In this document: positions 51,845 to 60,293 of the stretch, in pieces
Layout of the letters: every line of letters begins with the position of its first letter
How positions within the stretch are numbered: the first letter of the stretch is position 1
Origin: Halostella litorea
GTDB lineage: Archaea; Halobacteriota; Halobacteria; Halobacteriales; Natronoarchaeaceae
Assembly: GCF_004785955.1 (NCBI RefSeq)
Contig: NZ_ML214300.1
Coordinates: 361,223 to 425,222, forward strand
DNA: 64,000 nt
Reading direction: 5' to 3'
The notes under the pieces: generated by a model
Told to the model about the DNA's origin: nothing
Databases searched by the model: none
What the model saw: only the letters and a program-made list of their open reading frames with translations
Made by a program: the position numbers and the translations under genes

Positions 51845-53916
51845 GCCTGGACACGAGGTCGGGCGGGGACGGCGGGTTCGGCACGAGCGACGACCCGCTC
51901 GGCGACGCGTTCTACCCGCTGTACACCACGCTGTTCGACGAGAACAGTAACTTCGTCAGCGGGGTCGAGACGAAACTCGCGCAGGCGCGGATGACCGACC
52001 CCGTGGAGATGTACCTCTCCCGCGCGCTCGGTATCGGCGTGCTTGCCGGCGGGTTCCTCTGGCTGATCGGTACGCTGCTCGGCTACGTGCTGTTCGCGAC
52101 GGGCGTCGTCGAGGTCGGACTGCTCCTCGGCGCGCGGATCCCCAACGAGACGCTGCTGACGATCGTCCAGACGCTGAAGATACCGGCGCTCATCGGCGTC
52201 ACCGGGCTCGTCCTCGGCACGATCGGCTTCGGGATGGGCTTTGGCGCGTTCGTCGCGGTGCCGTACTCCCGGGCGTCGTCCCGCAAGCGCGAGATCAACA
52301 TGCTGCTGCCCGACGCCGTCTCCTTCATGTACGCGCTGTCGGTCGGCGGCCTGAACCAACTGGAGATCCTGGAGGCGATGGCCGAAGCCGAGGACACGTA
52401 CGGCGAGGTGGCCTACGAGTTCAAGAACATCGTCCAGGAGACCGAGTACTTCGACACCGACTACCGGACCGCGCTGCGCACGCAGTCGATGGAGACGCCG
52501 AGCGACGAACTGAGCCAGTTCCTCACGGACATGCTCTCGATCGTCAGCAGCGGCGGTGACATGCAGTCGTTCCTCGACGAGAAGAAGGACAAGCACATGC
52601 GGACGGCGAAGCAGCAACAGGAGATGACCCTGGAGACCCTGGAGCTGTTCGGCGAGATGTACATGACGCTGTCGCTGTTCCCGCTGTTGCTCATCATCAT
52701 CCTCGTCATCATGGGCATCATGGGGCAGGCGCGGGACCAGATGCTGTACGCGACCGTCTACGGGCTGATCCCTATCACCGGCGTCGGCTTTCTGGTGATG
52801 GTGTCGACGGTGAAGCAGGACGAGGTCGGCGACGGCTACCTCGAACCGTCCGGCAGCAGCGAGCGGCTGAAGAACGCCCGGGACGGCGGCCTGCTTGACC
52901 TGGGTCTGATCGAGGCCTTCACCGGCGAACACAGCGTGTTCGACCGCATCAAGAACAAGGAGGGGACCCACGAGACGAAGAAGGTGCTCCAGCGGCCGCA
53001 CATCTTCTTCCGCGACAACCCGCTGTACACGCTCGCACTGACGGTGCCGGCCGCCCTGGTGATCCTCGTGACTGCGGTCGCCTCGGGCTCCGCACCCACG
53101 TCGATCGACGGATTGATGAACCAACCGGTGTGGGGGACGTTCATCTACGTGTACATGCCGACGTACGTCGTGTTGACGCCGCTTACCATCTTCCGCGAGT
53201 GGAACATCCGCTCGCGGAGCGCGATCACGTCCGACATCTCCGACAACCTCCGGAAGCTATCGAGCGCGAACGACACGGGGTTGACCCTCCTGGAGTCGTT
53301 CCAGACGGTCGCGAACACCACGTCCGGGAAACTCGCCCACGAGTTCGAGCAGATCCACGCCAAGGTGAACTACGGAATGAGCCTCCGGGCCGCGCTGGTC
53401 GAGTTCAACAACAAGTACCACCTGCCGCGGCTGGCCCGGACGGTCAAGCTGATCAGCAAGTCCCAGGAGGCCTCCAGCCAGATCACCGACGTGCTGTCGA
53501 CGGCCGCCCAAGCCAGCGAGAACCAGGACGACATCATGCGGGAGCGAAAGTCCCGGACCCGGATGCAGATGGTCATCATCATCATGACGTATCTGACGCT
53601 GCTTGCGGTGATGGCAATCCTCAAGACCCAGTTCCTCGACGTGATGGCCGGGCTCGGCGGGCAGGCGAGTTCCGGCGGCGGCGCGGCCGCCGGGGCCGGG
53701 GCCGGTGGCGGCGGAGGCGGTGCCGGTGCCGCGAGCCTCAGCGAGGGGGTCGACACCGACCAGCTGTCGCTGCTGTTCTTCCACGCGGTGACCATGCAGG
53801 CGATCCTCTCGGGCATGATCAGCGGCTACATGCGCGAGGCGGACCTGATGGGCGGGCTGAAGTTCGTCATCGTCCTCCAGACCATCGCCCTGGCGGTGTG
53901 GACGGTGGTAGGATGA
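51841..53916 (+). CDS. pilC: PilC/TadC-type platform protein (T2SSF, two repeats)
   Basis: 691 residues. Two T2SSF modules (about 150-300 and 470-620), each with helical bundles such as INMLLPDAVSFMYALSVGGLNQLEILEAMAEAEDTYGEVAYEF and SDISDNLRKLSSANDTGLTLLESFQTVANTTSGKLAHEFEQI. About eight membrane helices (near 60-85, 115-140, 275-300, 305-325, 410-430, 440-460, 570-590 and near the end) surround them, and a Gly-rich linker precedes the last helices. This is the membrane platform on which the ATPase acts. It overlaps the ATPase gene by 4 nt and the next gene by 4 nt. Confidence 0.93.
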   Translation: MSLDTRSGGDGGFGTSDDPLGDAFYPLYTTLFDENSNFVSGVETKLAQARMTDPVEMYLSRALGIGVLAGGFLWLIGTLLGYVLFATGVVEVGLLLGARIPNETLLTIVQTLKIPALIGVTGLVLGTIGFGMGFGAFVAVPYSRASSRKREINMLLPDAVSFMYALSVGGLNQLEILEAMAEAEDTYGEVAYEFKNIVQETEYFDTDYRTALRTQSMETPSDELSQFLTDMLSIVSSGGDMQSFLDEKKDKHMRTAKQQQEMTLETLELFGEMYMTLSLFPLLLIIILVIMGIMGQARDQMLYATVYGLIPITGVGFLVMVSTVKQDEVGDGYLEPSGSSERLKNARDGGLLDLGLIEAFTGEHSVFDRIKNKEGTHETKKVLQRPHIFFRDNPLYTLALTVPAALVILVTAVASGSAPTSIDGLMNQPVWGTFIYVYMPTYVVLTPLTIFREWNIRSRSAITSDISDNLRKLSSANDTGLTLLESFQTVANTTSGKLAHEFEQIHAKVNYGMSLRAALVEFNNKYHLPRLARTVKLISKSQEASSQITDVLSTAAQASENQDDIMRERKSRTRMQMVIIIMTYLTLLAVMAILKTQFLDVMAGLGGQASSGGGAAAGAGAGGGGGGAGAASLSEGVDTDQLSLLFFHAVTMQAILSGMISGYMREADLMGGLKFVIVLQTIALAVWTVVG

Positions 53917-54392
53917 GGCTCGGGGGCCGCGGGCAGACCACCCAGGACTTCGCGGTTGGGATCAGCATCTTCCTGCTGACGACCGCGTTCCTGTTCGCGT
54001 TCATCCCGACGATATTCACGCCGTTCGACTCCGACACCGGCGGCAGCGACGAGTCCCGGGCCGACCGGATCGCCGCGACGGTCGTGGAGGACTTCTCGGT
54101 CGACGGGAAACCGGGGACGCTGGATCCAGTCGCCACCCGGTCGTTCTTCGACGCCGGCGGCGACGGCGACGATCTCCGAGAACAGTACAAACTGCCGACC
54201 ACCGCACGGGTCAACGTGACGGTGCGCACCCAGAACGGGTCCGTCATCCGTGAGATCGGTAGCACCCGCCTGAAGCGCGGCGACGCGTACGACGACCAGG
54301 TCTCCGCGAGCAGCAGCCGCGTGATCAGCTTCGATGACCCCTCGAGCGACGTCTGTACACCGACCTGCCGGCTGGTAGTGAGGGTGTGGTAA
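53913..54392 (+). CDS. Pilin-like protein 1 of pilus operon (DUF7287-like)
   Basis: 159 residues. N-terminus MRLGGRGQTTQDFAVGISIFLLTTAF: Arg-Gly before a hydrophobic helix with an acidic residue at the fifth position after Gly (Asp), the layout of type IV pilin and minor pilin signal peptides processed by PibD-type peptidase. The rest is a small soluble domain with two Cys near the end (DVCTPTCRL). The start overlaps the platform gene by 4 nt. I associate this pattern with DUF7287. It may be a minor pilin of the tip or an assembly factor. Confidence 0.78.
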   Translation: MRLGGRGQTTQDFAVGISIFLLTTAFLFAFIPTIFTPFDSDTGGSDESRADRIAATVVEDFSVDGKPGTLDPVATRSFFDAGGDGDDLREQYKLPTTARVNVTVRTQNGSVIREIGSTRLKRGDAYDDQVSASSSRVISFDDPSSDVCTPTCRLVVRVW

Positions 54393-54393
54393 C

Positions 54394-54960
54394 ATGCACG
54401 AAGACGACCGCGGACAGGCGTTCACGCTGGAGGGCTTCATCGGCTCGATGCTGATACTGACGGCCGTGCTGTTCGCGCTCCAGTCGGTCATCATCACCCC
54501 GACGACGTCGGGGACGGTGGACCGCGACGTCCAGTCCGGGATAGAGCGCGAGGCCGAGGACGTGCTCGCACAGCAACGGAACAAGGGGACGCTGAAAGAG
54601 CAGGTCCTGAACGTGTCCGAGGACGGGTACAACGGCGAACCGTCGACCGGCTACGCCCCGTCGAACCCGCCGGGGGACTTCGGGGAGACGCTGAACGGGA
54701 CGTTCTCCCGGCGCGGCCGGGTGTACAACGTCATCGTCGAGTTCCGGAGCGTGTCCAACAAGACGACGAACACGGGGGTGAACAGCGCCGTCAAGAACAT
54801 GGTGTACCGCGGCGTCCCCTCCGACAGCGCCGTCGTCGCGTCCGAGACGGTGACAATCTACGACGACGAGGTGAGCAACCCCGACGACTTCCCCGTCCCG
54901 GATACCGCTCCCGGTAGCCCGGTCTACACCGTCGCGGAGGTGCGACTGGTCGTATGGTAA
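54394..54960 (+). CDS. Pilin-like protein 2 of pilus operon (DUF7288-like)
   Basis: 188 residues, one base after the previous stop. N-terminus MHEDDRGQAFTLEGFIGSMLILTAVLFALQ with Arg-Gly, a hydrophobic helix and Glu at the sixth position after Gly, like pilins. The mature part has a beta-rich head with many Asn-x-Ser/Thr sites (NVS, NGT, NKT), possible N-glycosylation positions. It ends VYTVAEVRLVVW. I associate the N-terminal pattern with DUF7288. Role within the pilus is unknown. Confidence 0.78.
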   Translation: MHEDDRGQAFTLEGFIGSMLILTAVLFALQSVIITPTTSGTVDRDVQSGIEREAEDVLAQQRNKGTLKEQVLNVSEDGYNGEPSTGYAPSNPPGDFGETLNGTFSRRGRVYNVIVEFRSVSNKTTNTGVNSAVKNMVYRGVPSDSAVVASETVTIYDDEVSNPDDFPVPDTAPGSPVYTVAEVRLVVW

Positions 54961-55904
54961 GCGATCGCCGCTGCGGCCGGGACCGCGCACAGTTGGTGCT
55001 CGTCGGCAGCATCGCCATCGCCTTTATCGTCCTCGGGTTGGTCGTCGTGTTCAACACGGTGCTTTTCACCGAGAACATCGCCGCCCGCGGCTCCGTCGAT
55101 GAGGTCGAGGAGGCGACGGAGTTTCAACAGCAGGTCGAGCGGGAGGTCCCGGAACTGATCCGCAGGGTCGAGAACGGGACGGTCTCCAACGGCGAACTCA
55201 CGTCGAACGTCGAGGCGAACGTGTCCGGGACGTACAGCCGCTTGCTCGCCGAGACACACGCCGAATCCGGAACGAAGTACGTCGACGTCGAGTTCGACGA
55301 GAGCGAAAGCACGTTTCAGACGCGGATCACACACACCGAAACGGAGTTCCAGCGGGCGGGCGGAACCGGCGACTGGAGCCCGGTAAACAGCGAACGGAAC
55401 GTGACCGACTTCAGAGCCCAGATGGTCGTCAACCAGTTGAGCGACACCGGACCAGGGACCGAGAACTTCACGGTCCTGCTGGAGAACAGCAGCGACCGAA
55501 TAGAGGTTAGATTCGAAAAGAACCCATCCAACGAGATGGAAATCACGAGTAACTATTCGGGAAATGTAGAAACATGTTCCGTGGGGGATTACAATGAGAA
55601 AGCCTGGGTGAACCTTTCGACAGGGTCATCAGTGAACAAGAGCGGTTGTGATTTCTATGCTCTCGACGACCTCAAGGCACCGTACACGGTGCACTTCCAG
55701 AACCCGGACCGTGTGGAAGGCAACTACACCTTCCTGGCTTCCGGGAGCGGGATCGCCAGTCAACCCGTCTACCACGACCGCGACGGGTCGTCTTCACCGT
55801 ACGCTACCCTCCTTGTCAAGGAGGCGAACCTCGATCTCACCTTCGAAACCGGCACGGTCACGTACGAGGGCAATCGGACCGTCACGGTCCGGGAGGGCCC
55901 ATGA
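54954..55904 (+). CDS. Pilin-like protein 3 of pilus operon, mosaic composition
   Basis: 316 residues. N-terminus has an Arg-rich RRCGRDRAQLVLVGSIAIAFIVLGL, pilin-like, then a large extracellular domain. Five or more NxS/T sequons (NGT, NVS, NVT, NFT, NSS and others) suit S-layer-type glycosylation. Between about 55496 and 55680 base composition drops to 25 of 60 and 27 of 60 G+C in successive lines, while the flanks are near the usual high GC; this patch covers residues about 181-242. Overlaps of 7 and 4 nt link it to its neighbours. Family not named with certainty. Confidence 0.78.
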   Translation: MVSDRRCGRDRAQLVLVGSIAIAFIVLGLVVVFNTVLFTENIAARGSVDEVEEATEFQQQVEREVPELIRRVENGTVSNGELTSNVEANVSGTYSRLLAETHAESGTKYVDVEFDESESTFQTRITHTETEFQRAGGTGDWSPVNSERNVTDFRAQMVVNQLSDTGPGTENFTVLLENSSDRIEVRFEKNPSNEMEITSNYSGNVETCSVGDYNEKAWVNLSTGSSVNKSGCDFYALDDLKAPYTVHFQNPDRVEGNYTFLASGSGIASQPVYHDRDGSSSPYATLLVKEANLDLTFETGTVTYEGNRTVTVREGP

Positions 55905-56404
55905 CCAGTTTCCGCGGCGACGACCGCGCCGTCTCCGTCGCGGTCACGCACGTCCTCGCGACGGGGATCGTGACGATCCTGCTGTCGGGGCTGCTCATCA
56001 CGGCCGGGAACGTGCTGGACAACCAGCAACGGAGTACCGCGCGGGACCAACTCGACACGATCGGCGACCGGGTCTCGGCCGAGATATCGAGCCTCGACCG
56101 GGCGGCCACGCCGGGGGGCGACGAGCGGATCACGGTCGACACCACCCATCCCAGCAGGGTGAGCGGCGCGACGTACACGGTGCGGCTCAGAACGGGGCCC
56201 GACTGTAGCGGCCCCCTGATCGACGACTCGACGACGGACGCCTGCCTGGTGCTGTCGACGTCGATGCTCTCGGACGACCGGGTCGTTCCGGTCGACGTCG
56301 ACCCGAGCAAGGTCGACCCCGGATCCGCCAGCGGCGGTGACATTCGGATCGTGTACGACTCCACGGGGAGCACCCCGACAATAACGATCGAGAGCCAGCC
56401 ATGA
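55901..56404 (+). CDS. Pilin-like protein 4 of pilus operon (DUF7266-like)
   Basis: 167 residues. N-terminus MTSFRGDDRAVSVAVTHVLATGIVTILLSGLL: the DDRAVSxxV pattern is very close to that of archaeal pilins (RAVSPVIG). A short globular domain with two Cys (DCSGPL, DACLVL) follows. Overlaps of 4 nt with both neighbours. I associate it with DUF7266. Possible minor pilin or assembly component. Confidence 0.76.
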   Translation: MTSFRGDDRAVSVAVTHVLATGIVTILLSGLLITAGNVLDNQQRSTARDQLDTIGDRVSAEISSLDRAATPGGDERITVDTTHPSRVSGATYTVRLRTGPDCSGPLIDDSTTDACLVLSTSMLSDDRVVPVDVDPSKVDPGSASGGDIRIVYDSTGSTPTITIESQP

Positions 56405-57183
56405 GAGGGACGGACCGCGGGGTGAGCGACATGATCGCGTTCGTCATCGTGTTCTCGCTCATCATCACGAGCGTCGGGATCACCTACACGTTCGGCTACT
56501 CGACCCTGACCGACTATCAGGAGAACGAGCAAAAGCGCAACGCCGAGCGCGCGTTCGTTGCGCTGTCGGACAACATCGGCGACATCGAATCGACCCACGT
56601 CGAGGCCCGCTCGGGGGAGCTACGCCTCTCCGGCGGGACGCTCTCCGTCGAGAACGAAACGGACGTCACGGTCCACTCGCCGACCTGGAACCTGTCGAAC
56701 GGGTCGAAAAACAGCCTGACGAACCGGTCCGTCGGGTCGTTCGTCTACGAGTACGAGGGAACACAGATATCGTACGAGAACGGGGCCGTCTTCCGGCAGG
56801 ACGGCGACGGCCGCGCAATCATGCTGTCGGAACCGGAGTACCGGTGCGGCGAGTCGTACGCGATGGTGTCGGTCGTCGAGGTCCAGACATCGGGCGGCGC
56901 GCTGAGCGCCGACGGGACGGCACAGATCCGCGCCGAGTCCGGGAAATCGTCGGGCTTGCGCTATCCGGAGAACCGCACCGGGACGAAGAACAACGCGACC
57001 GTCGAGAACGTCAGCGTCACCGTCGAGTCGGACAAACCCGAGGCGTGGAGCGACTACTTCGAGGACGACTGGGACGTGAGCGGGACGGGCAACGAGCGGA
57101 CGTTCACCTGCGAGCCGGACAGTGGGGACACTATCGACGTCTACGTCCGCGTCACGATAATCAACATCGACTACTTCACCTGA
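56401..57183 (+). CDS. Pilin-like protein 5 of pilus operon (DUF7289-like)
   Basis: 260 residues. N-terminus MRGTDRGVSDMIAFVIVFSLIITSVGITYT, again Arg-Gly then a hydrophobic helix, with DRGVSDMIAFVIVFS as a recurring pilin-like string. A large mature region follows with several NxS/T sequons (NET, NLS, NGS, NRS, NRT, NAT, NVS) and a Cys pair. It is the last gene of the operon; a 43 bp gap separates its stop from the convergent rps3ae stop. I associate it with DUF7289. Its size suggests a structural or tip subunit. Confidence 0.77.
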   Translation: MRGTDRGVSDMIAFVIVFSLIITSVGITYTFGYSTLTDYQENEQKRNAERAFVALSDNIGDIESTHVEARSGELRLSGGTLSVENETDVTVHSPTWNLSNGSKNSLTNRSVGSFVYEYEGTQISYENGAVFRQDGDGRAIMLSEPEYRCGESYAMVSVVEVQTSGGALSADGTAQIRAESGKSSGLRYPENRTGTKNNATVENVSVTVESDKPEAWSDYFEDDWDVSGTGNERTFTCEPDSGDTIDVYVRVTIINIDYFT

Positions 57184-57226
57184 CGGGCCCCGTTACGACA
57201 GCGGAAAACGAAACGGATCCGGGGCG

Positions 57227-57862
57227 TTAGACTTCGACGTCCTCGTCCTCGACGTCGACCGCCGTCTCCTCCTCGGCGGCGACCTCCTCCGGACGCGCTT
57301 CGAGGGTCGTCTTCTGGACCTCGACGCGGCGCAGCGGGTAGATGGTCTTGGCCTCGCCGTAGATGGCGCTGGAGAGGCGGCCCTCGACGATGCTGTCGAC
57401 GAGCTGCTCGAACGAGCGCTCGTCGGCGGCCTCGTTGACCAGGTCGATCATCGTCCGGCGGATCGCCTTCTCCTGGCTCGCGTCGGCCTTCTTGGTCGTG
57501 AAGGCGACGGGCTGGACCTGAACGCGGTAGTCGTCGGTCGTCAGTACCGTGATGTTGGCCTCGATCTTCGAGGCCCCGCGGCGCACGAGGCTGCGCAGGT
57601 AGTCCCGCGTGAGTTCATGTTTGATGAACTCGGTGTAGGCCGCGTCGCTGCCGACGTCCGTGATCTTGAACGTCAGCTTGGTGTTGTTCTCGCCGGCGTC
57701 CGACGTGAGGTCGCCGAGCGTCGTCTCGATGGTTCTGCCCTGTACTTTCTCGGGTTCGTCCGCGGGGGTGTCACCGAGCTCCTCCCGGTCGAACTGCTCC
57801 GGGGCGTGGACGGTGTACCACCGCTTCTCCTGTTTCTGCTTGGAGACTGATCGTTCGCTCAT
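57227..57862 (-). CDS. rps3ae: 30S ribosomal protein S3Ae (eS1)
   Basis: 211 residues from MSERSVSKQKQEKRWYTVHAP. The eS1 motifs include KRWYTVHAPEQF, GRTIETTLGDLT, KITDVGSDAAYTEFIKHELTRDYLRSLVRRGASKIE and a late SSAIYGEAKTIYPLRRVEVQKTTLE; the acidic tail is haloarchaeal. It is a component of the small subunit platform near the mRNA exit. Its start overlaps the pcc1 stop by 4 nt, so it is translationally coupled to the KEOPS gene. Confidence 0.96.
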   Translation of the reverse strand: MSERSVSKQKQEKRWYTVHAPEQFDREELGDTPADEPEKVQGRTIETTLGDLTSDAGENNTKLTFKITDVGSDAAYTEFIKHELTRDYLRSLVRRGASKIEANITVLTTDDYRVQVQPVAFTTKKADASQEKAIRRTMIDLVNEAADERSFEQLVDSIVEGRLSSAIYGEAKTIYPLRRVEVQKTTLEARPEEVAAEEETAVDVEDEDVEV

Positions 57863-58095
57863 GATTGTGTGTTGGTGAACTGGTCGGCTGCCTGTGCTAC
57901 CCGGGTGGCGACGTCGACGTTGACGACGTAGTCGTCGACGGTCGACCGGAGCCCGCCGGTCGTCTCGCGTTCGATACGCGTGACGACGGCGTCGCCCTCG
58001 ACGCGGGTGGTCATCTCCGACGTGTTGTCGGGGGTGACCGCCGCGGCCACGAGGGCGGGCCGGTCGAGTTCCGTGCGAATCGTCGCGCGTCTCAT
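57859..58095 (-). CDS. pcc1: KEOPS complex subunit Pcc1
   Basis: 78 residues. A two-helix/three-strand Pcc1 fold with RATIRTELDRPALVAAAVTPDN, MTTRVEGDAVVTRIERE and TVDDYVVNVDVATRVAQAADQF. Pcc1 is the dimerisation core of KEOPS, which makes N6-threonylcarbamoyladenosine (t6A) at tRNA position 37. Genes for Kae1 and Bud32 are not in the window. Overlaps of 4 nt with the RecJ-like gene and rps3ae, in a ribosomal-protein operon. Confidence 0.93.
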   Translation of the reverse strand: MRRATIRTELDRPALVAAAVTPDNTSEMTTRVEGDAVVTRIERETTGGLRSTVDDYVVNVDVATRVAQAADQFTNTQS

Positions 58096-59267
58096 AGCGC
58101 CTCCCTGAACGCCGCGATGAACTCCTTGGTTTCGGGGCTCGCCGCCCCGTCGTCCTGATCCGAGTCGAACCGCACGTAGCCGGTGCGGGCGTCGCCGCCG
58201 GCCTCGCCGCCGACCGCGTCCGCGCCGGCCCGCATCGCCGCGCCGACGCCGCGGTCCTCGACGGCCGCCGCGGCCGCCTCGCCGTCGCCGACGACCAGCG
58301 CGACCGGCTCCGGCGACCGGAAGTCCTGGAGCAGCCGCGCGGTCGTGGCGACCGGCGCGGCGTCGTGGCGGGCGACGAACAGGCCGTCGTACCGGCCGGT
58401 CGTCGCCTCGCGGAGCGCGCGGTGAGCGCGCTCGGCGGCGTCGCGCCACGCGTCGAGCGCGGCGTCGCGGACGTCGTGGCCCAGCGCCGCCGCGACGGCG
58501 GTGCCGGGCGCTGCCTCCGCGGTCGTCGCCAGCACGTCGGCGTAGCCGCTGACGGTGGCGAACGGCGATTCGGGCGTTGCGTACGGGCGAAGCGCCCGCT
58601 CGACCGCCTCGGCCGCGCGGGGTGTCGCCCGCTCGCCGCCGCTGGCCGACAGCGCGACGAGCGAGGCGACGGTGCTGTAGGCCCCGTCGTCGAGGTCGGC
58701 CGGCAGGTCGAGTTCGGCGAGCGCCGCGCCGGCGGCCGTCGGGTCGCCGGAGAAGTCGGCGTGTGCGAGCGTCGTGTGCGCGAGGCCGTCCGCGAGGTCC
58801 GCGACGGGAACGGCGACGCCCGGTCGGCGCTCGACCAGGCCCCGCTCCTCCGCGGCCGCGAGGACGCTCGCGCTCTCGCCCGCTCCGGGGACGCCGCCAG
58901 CCGCGGCGACGCCGGCCAGCGCGAGCACCGGGTCGGCCGACGCGCCCAGTTCACGGGCGACGTCGACAGCGGTGACGCTGGCGGGCGTCTCGCGTCCCGC
59001 GATCGCCGGGCCGTCGGCGTCGTCGCCGACGACCAGCGTCGCGGCCGCGTCGCGTGGCTGCTCGGCGGTGGCGGCGCGGCGCTCGCGCTCGGCCGCGGTC
59101 CGGGTCACGCTGACCTGGAACGGGCAGTCGAGCGCTCGTGCGACGACGCCGGCGGCCGCGACGCTGTCGCCGTCCGCGGCCGCGAGGACCCGAACGAACG
59201 GGGCCTCGCGGAGCGTCGCGGCGAGTGCGTCGGGCGCGGCGGTTGCGGTTCGACCCGTCGTGGACAT
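58092..59267 (-). CDS. RecJ/DHH-like protein with incomplete active site
   Basis: 391 residues. The N-terminal motif I in active RecJ enzymes contains DxD; here it reads AAADGDSVAAAG, and the later DHH signature is missing: the region reads AVDVARELG. The C-terminal half keeps an alpha/beta DHHA1-like pattern (LFVARHDAAPVATTARLL, EPVALVVGDGE). In archaea a RecJ-like gene often sits between rps15 and rps3ae, as here, and some members associate with GINS/CMG. Loss of the metal ligands suggests a non-catalytic role. It is flanked by rps15 (abutting) and pcc1 (4-nt overlap). Confidence 0.82.
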   Translation of the reverse strand: MSTTGRTATAAPDALAATLREAPFVRVLAAADGDSVAAAGVVARALDCPFQVSVTRTAAERERRAATAEQPRDAAATLVVGDDADGPAIAGRETPASVTAVDVARELGASADPVLALAGVAAAGGVPGAGESASVLAAAEERGLVERRPGVAVPVADLADGLAHTTLAHADFSGDPTAAGAALAELDLPADLDDGAYSTVASLVALSASGGERATPRAAEAVERALRPYATPESPFATVSGYADVLATTAEAAPGTAVAAALGHDVRDAALDAWRDAAERAHRALREATTGRYDGLFVARHDAAPVATTARLLQDFRSPEPVALVVGDGEAAAAAVEDRGVGAAMRAGADAVGGEAGGDARTGYVRFDSDQDDGAASPETKEFIAAFREAL

Positions 59268-59732
59268 CTATTCGAGGCGTTCCTTCGCGTCGTCGTACGA
59301 GTACGTGAAGTCCTCGTCGAGCTCGTCGCCGCGGTAGTAGTCCGCGAGGCGGCGAACCTTCGACTCGGTGTTTTGCAGCGCGCGCTTGTTCTGGTGGTCC
59401 TGGGGGTTCTCCTCCATGTGCTCGCGCAGCCGCACTGCGCGCTCCATGAGGTTCCGCAGGTCCTCAGGCAGGTCGGAGTCCGCATCGTTCTCCTCCAAGA
59501 TCTCCGTGACCTTCTTCCCGGTCGCCAGCTTGACGTCCGGGATCGGCGTGCCCTTCACGCCCTCGTCACGCAGTTTCATCCCGATCTGACTCGGGTCGTG
59601 ACCCTGCTCTGCCAGTTCGACGACGCGGGCTTCGATCGCCTCGTCGTCGACGTCACTCCACTCCGGCGGTTCGTCCGCCGCCGGCTTGTCCGAACCGGAC
59701 GAGCCGCGGCGTCGGGTGTGCATTCGTGCCAT
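59268..59732 (-). CDS. rps15: 30S ribosomal protein S15
   Basis: 154 residues from MARMHTRRRGSSGSDKP, the classic archaeal S15 start. The uS15 helices are clear: WSDVDDEAIEARVVELAEQGHDPSQIGMKLRDEGVKGTPIPDVKLATGKKVTEIL and the MERAVRLREHMEENPQDHQNKRALQNTESKVRRLADYYR end. It binds 16S rRNA near the three-way junction and bridges to the 50S. First gene of the rps15-recJ-like-pcc1-rps3ae operon. Confidence 0.96.
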   Translation of the reverse strand: MARMHTRRRGSSGSDKPAADEPPEWSDVDDEAIEARVVELAEQGHDPSQIGMKLRDEGVKGTPIPDVKLATGKKVTEILEENDADSDLPEDLRNLMERAVRLREHMEENPQDHQNKRALQNTESKVRRLADYYRGDELDEDFTYSYDDAKERLE

Positions 59733-59988
59733 AGTTGAGGATAGGAACCGCACAGACCGCTGTAGTCTCGGCGCAACGCGCCTGCACTACCGCAATCCCA
59801 AGCCGCCGCGAAAGCCGCGACGACGCGTCGGATTTGCGGTCGTGCTGTTCCCACCGGTCCTTCCGCGCTGGCGGACTAAAGGGTTTCTACTCCGGCCCGG
59901 GGGCGTACCGTCCTGCGACTCCCTGCCGTACGGCGGGCGATCCGACGGTTTTATCAATACCTGCCGCGCTATCCTCTATTGCGTTCGA

Positions 59989-60060
59989 GGGCTCGTAGAT
60001 CAGTGGTAGATCACTCCCTTGGCATGGGAGAGGCCCCGGGTTCAAATCCCGGCGAGTCCA
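59989..60060 (+). tRNA. tRNA-Ala(GGC)
   Basis: 72 nt, no encoded CCA. Acceptor GGGCTCG pairs with CGAGTCC with one G-U pair; discriminator A. Anticodon stem CTCCC / GGGAG with loop TTGGCAT gives anticodon GGC at 60021-60023, decoding GCC/GCU. T-arm CCGGG-TTCAAAT-CCCGG. The TATA-like GGTTTTATC at 59947-59955 sits about 35 nt upstream. It marks a boundary with a lower-G+C patch that holds the stress-protein gene. Confidence 0.95.
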
Positions 60061-60265
60061 TCCGCTTCTCACCGCCGTGACGATTGTTCGACTGACTGCG
60101 CAGCAAAGGACGAGGACGTGCCCGGCTGAGTTCATAGCCTCCGACGATTTTTAGGCGATTTTCACTGACGTTCTGTTCAGTAGGTAGGCATCTCAAACAA
60201 TCGACCACGGTCATATCCAGCGATCCGAAGTTGGACTACAATTTCCCCTTCTAAACCATGCGACA

Positions 60266-60273
60266 TTTATATC
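60266..60273 (+). promoter_or_regulatory. TATA box of universal stress protein gene
   Basis: CATTTATATCTC contains TTTATATC 21-28 nt before the ATG at 60294, giving a leaderless start. It rejects the ATG at 60258, which lies upstream of the element. Confidence 0.65.
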
Positions 60274-60293
60274 TCGATGATATTTCGTACCCC

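Noticed and set aside
49862-53124. Long minus-strand frames across the secretion ATPase (547 and 965 residues)
   Set aside because: Ser/Pro-rich antisense of the DSIFG-type acidic repeats; no start signal and no domain match.
59733-59988. Plus-strand small frames between rps15 and tRNA-Ala
   Set aside because: They are short, Arg/Pro-rich and without a promoter; the region is best read as a shared upstream zone of rps15 and the tRNA.
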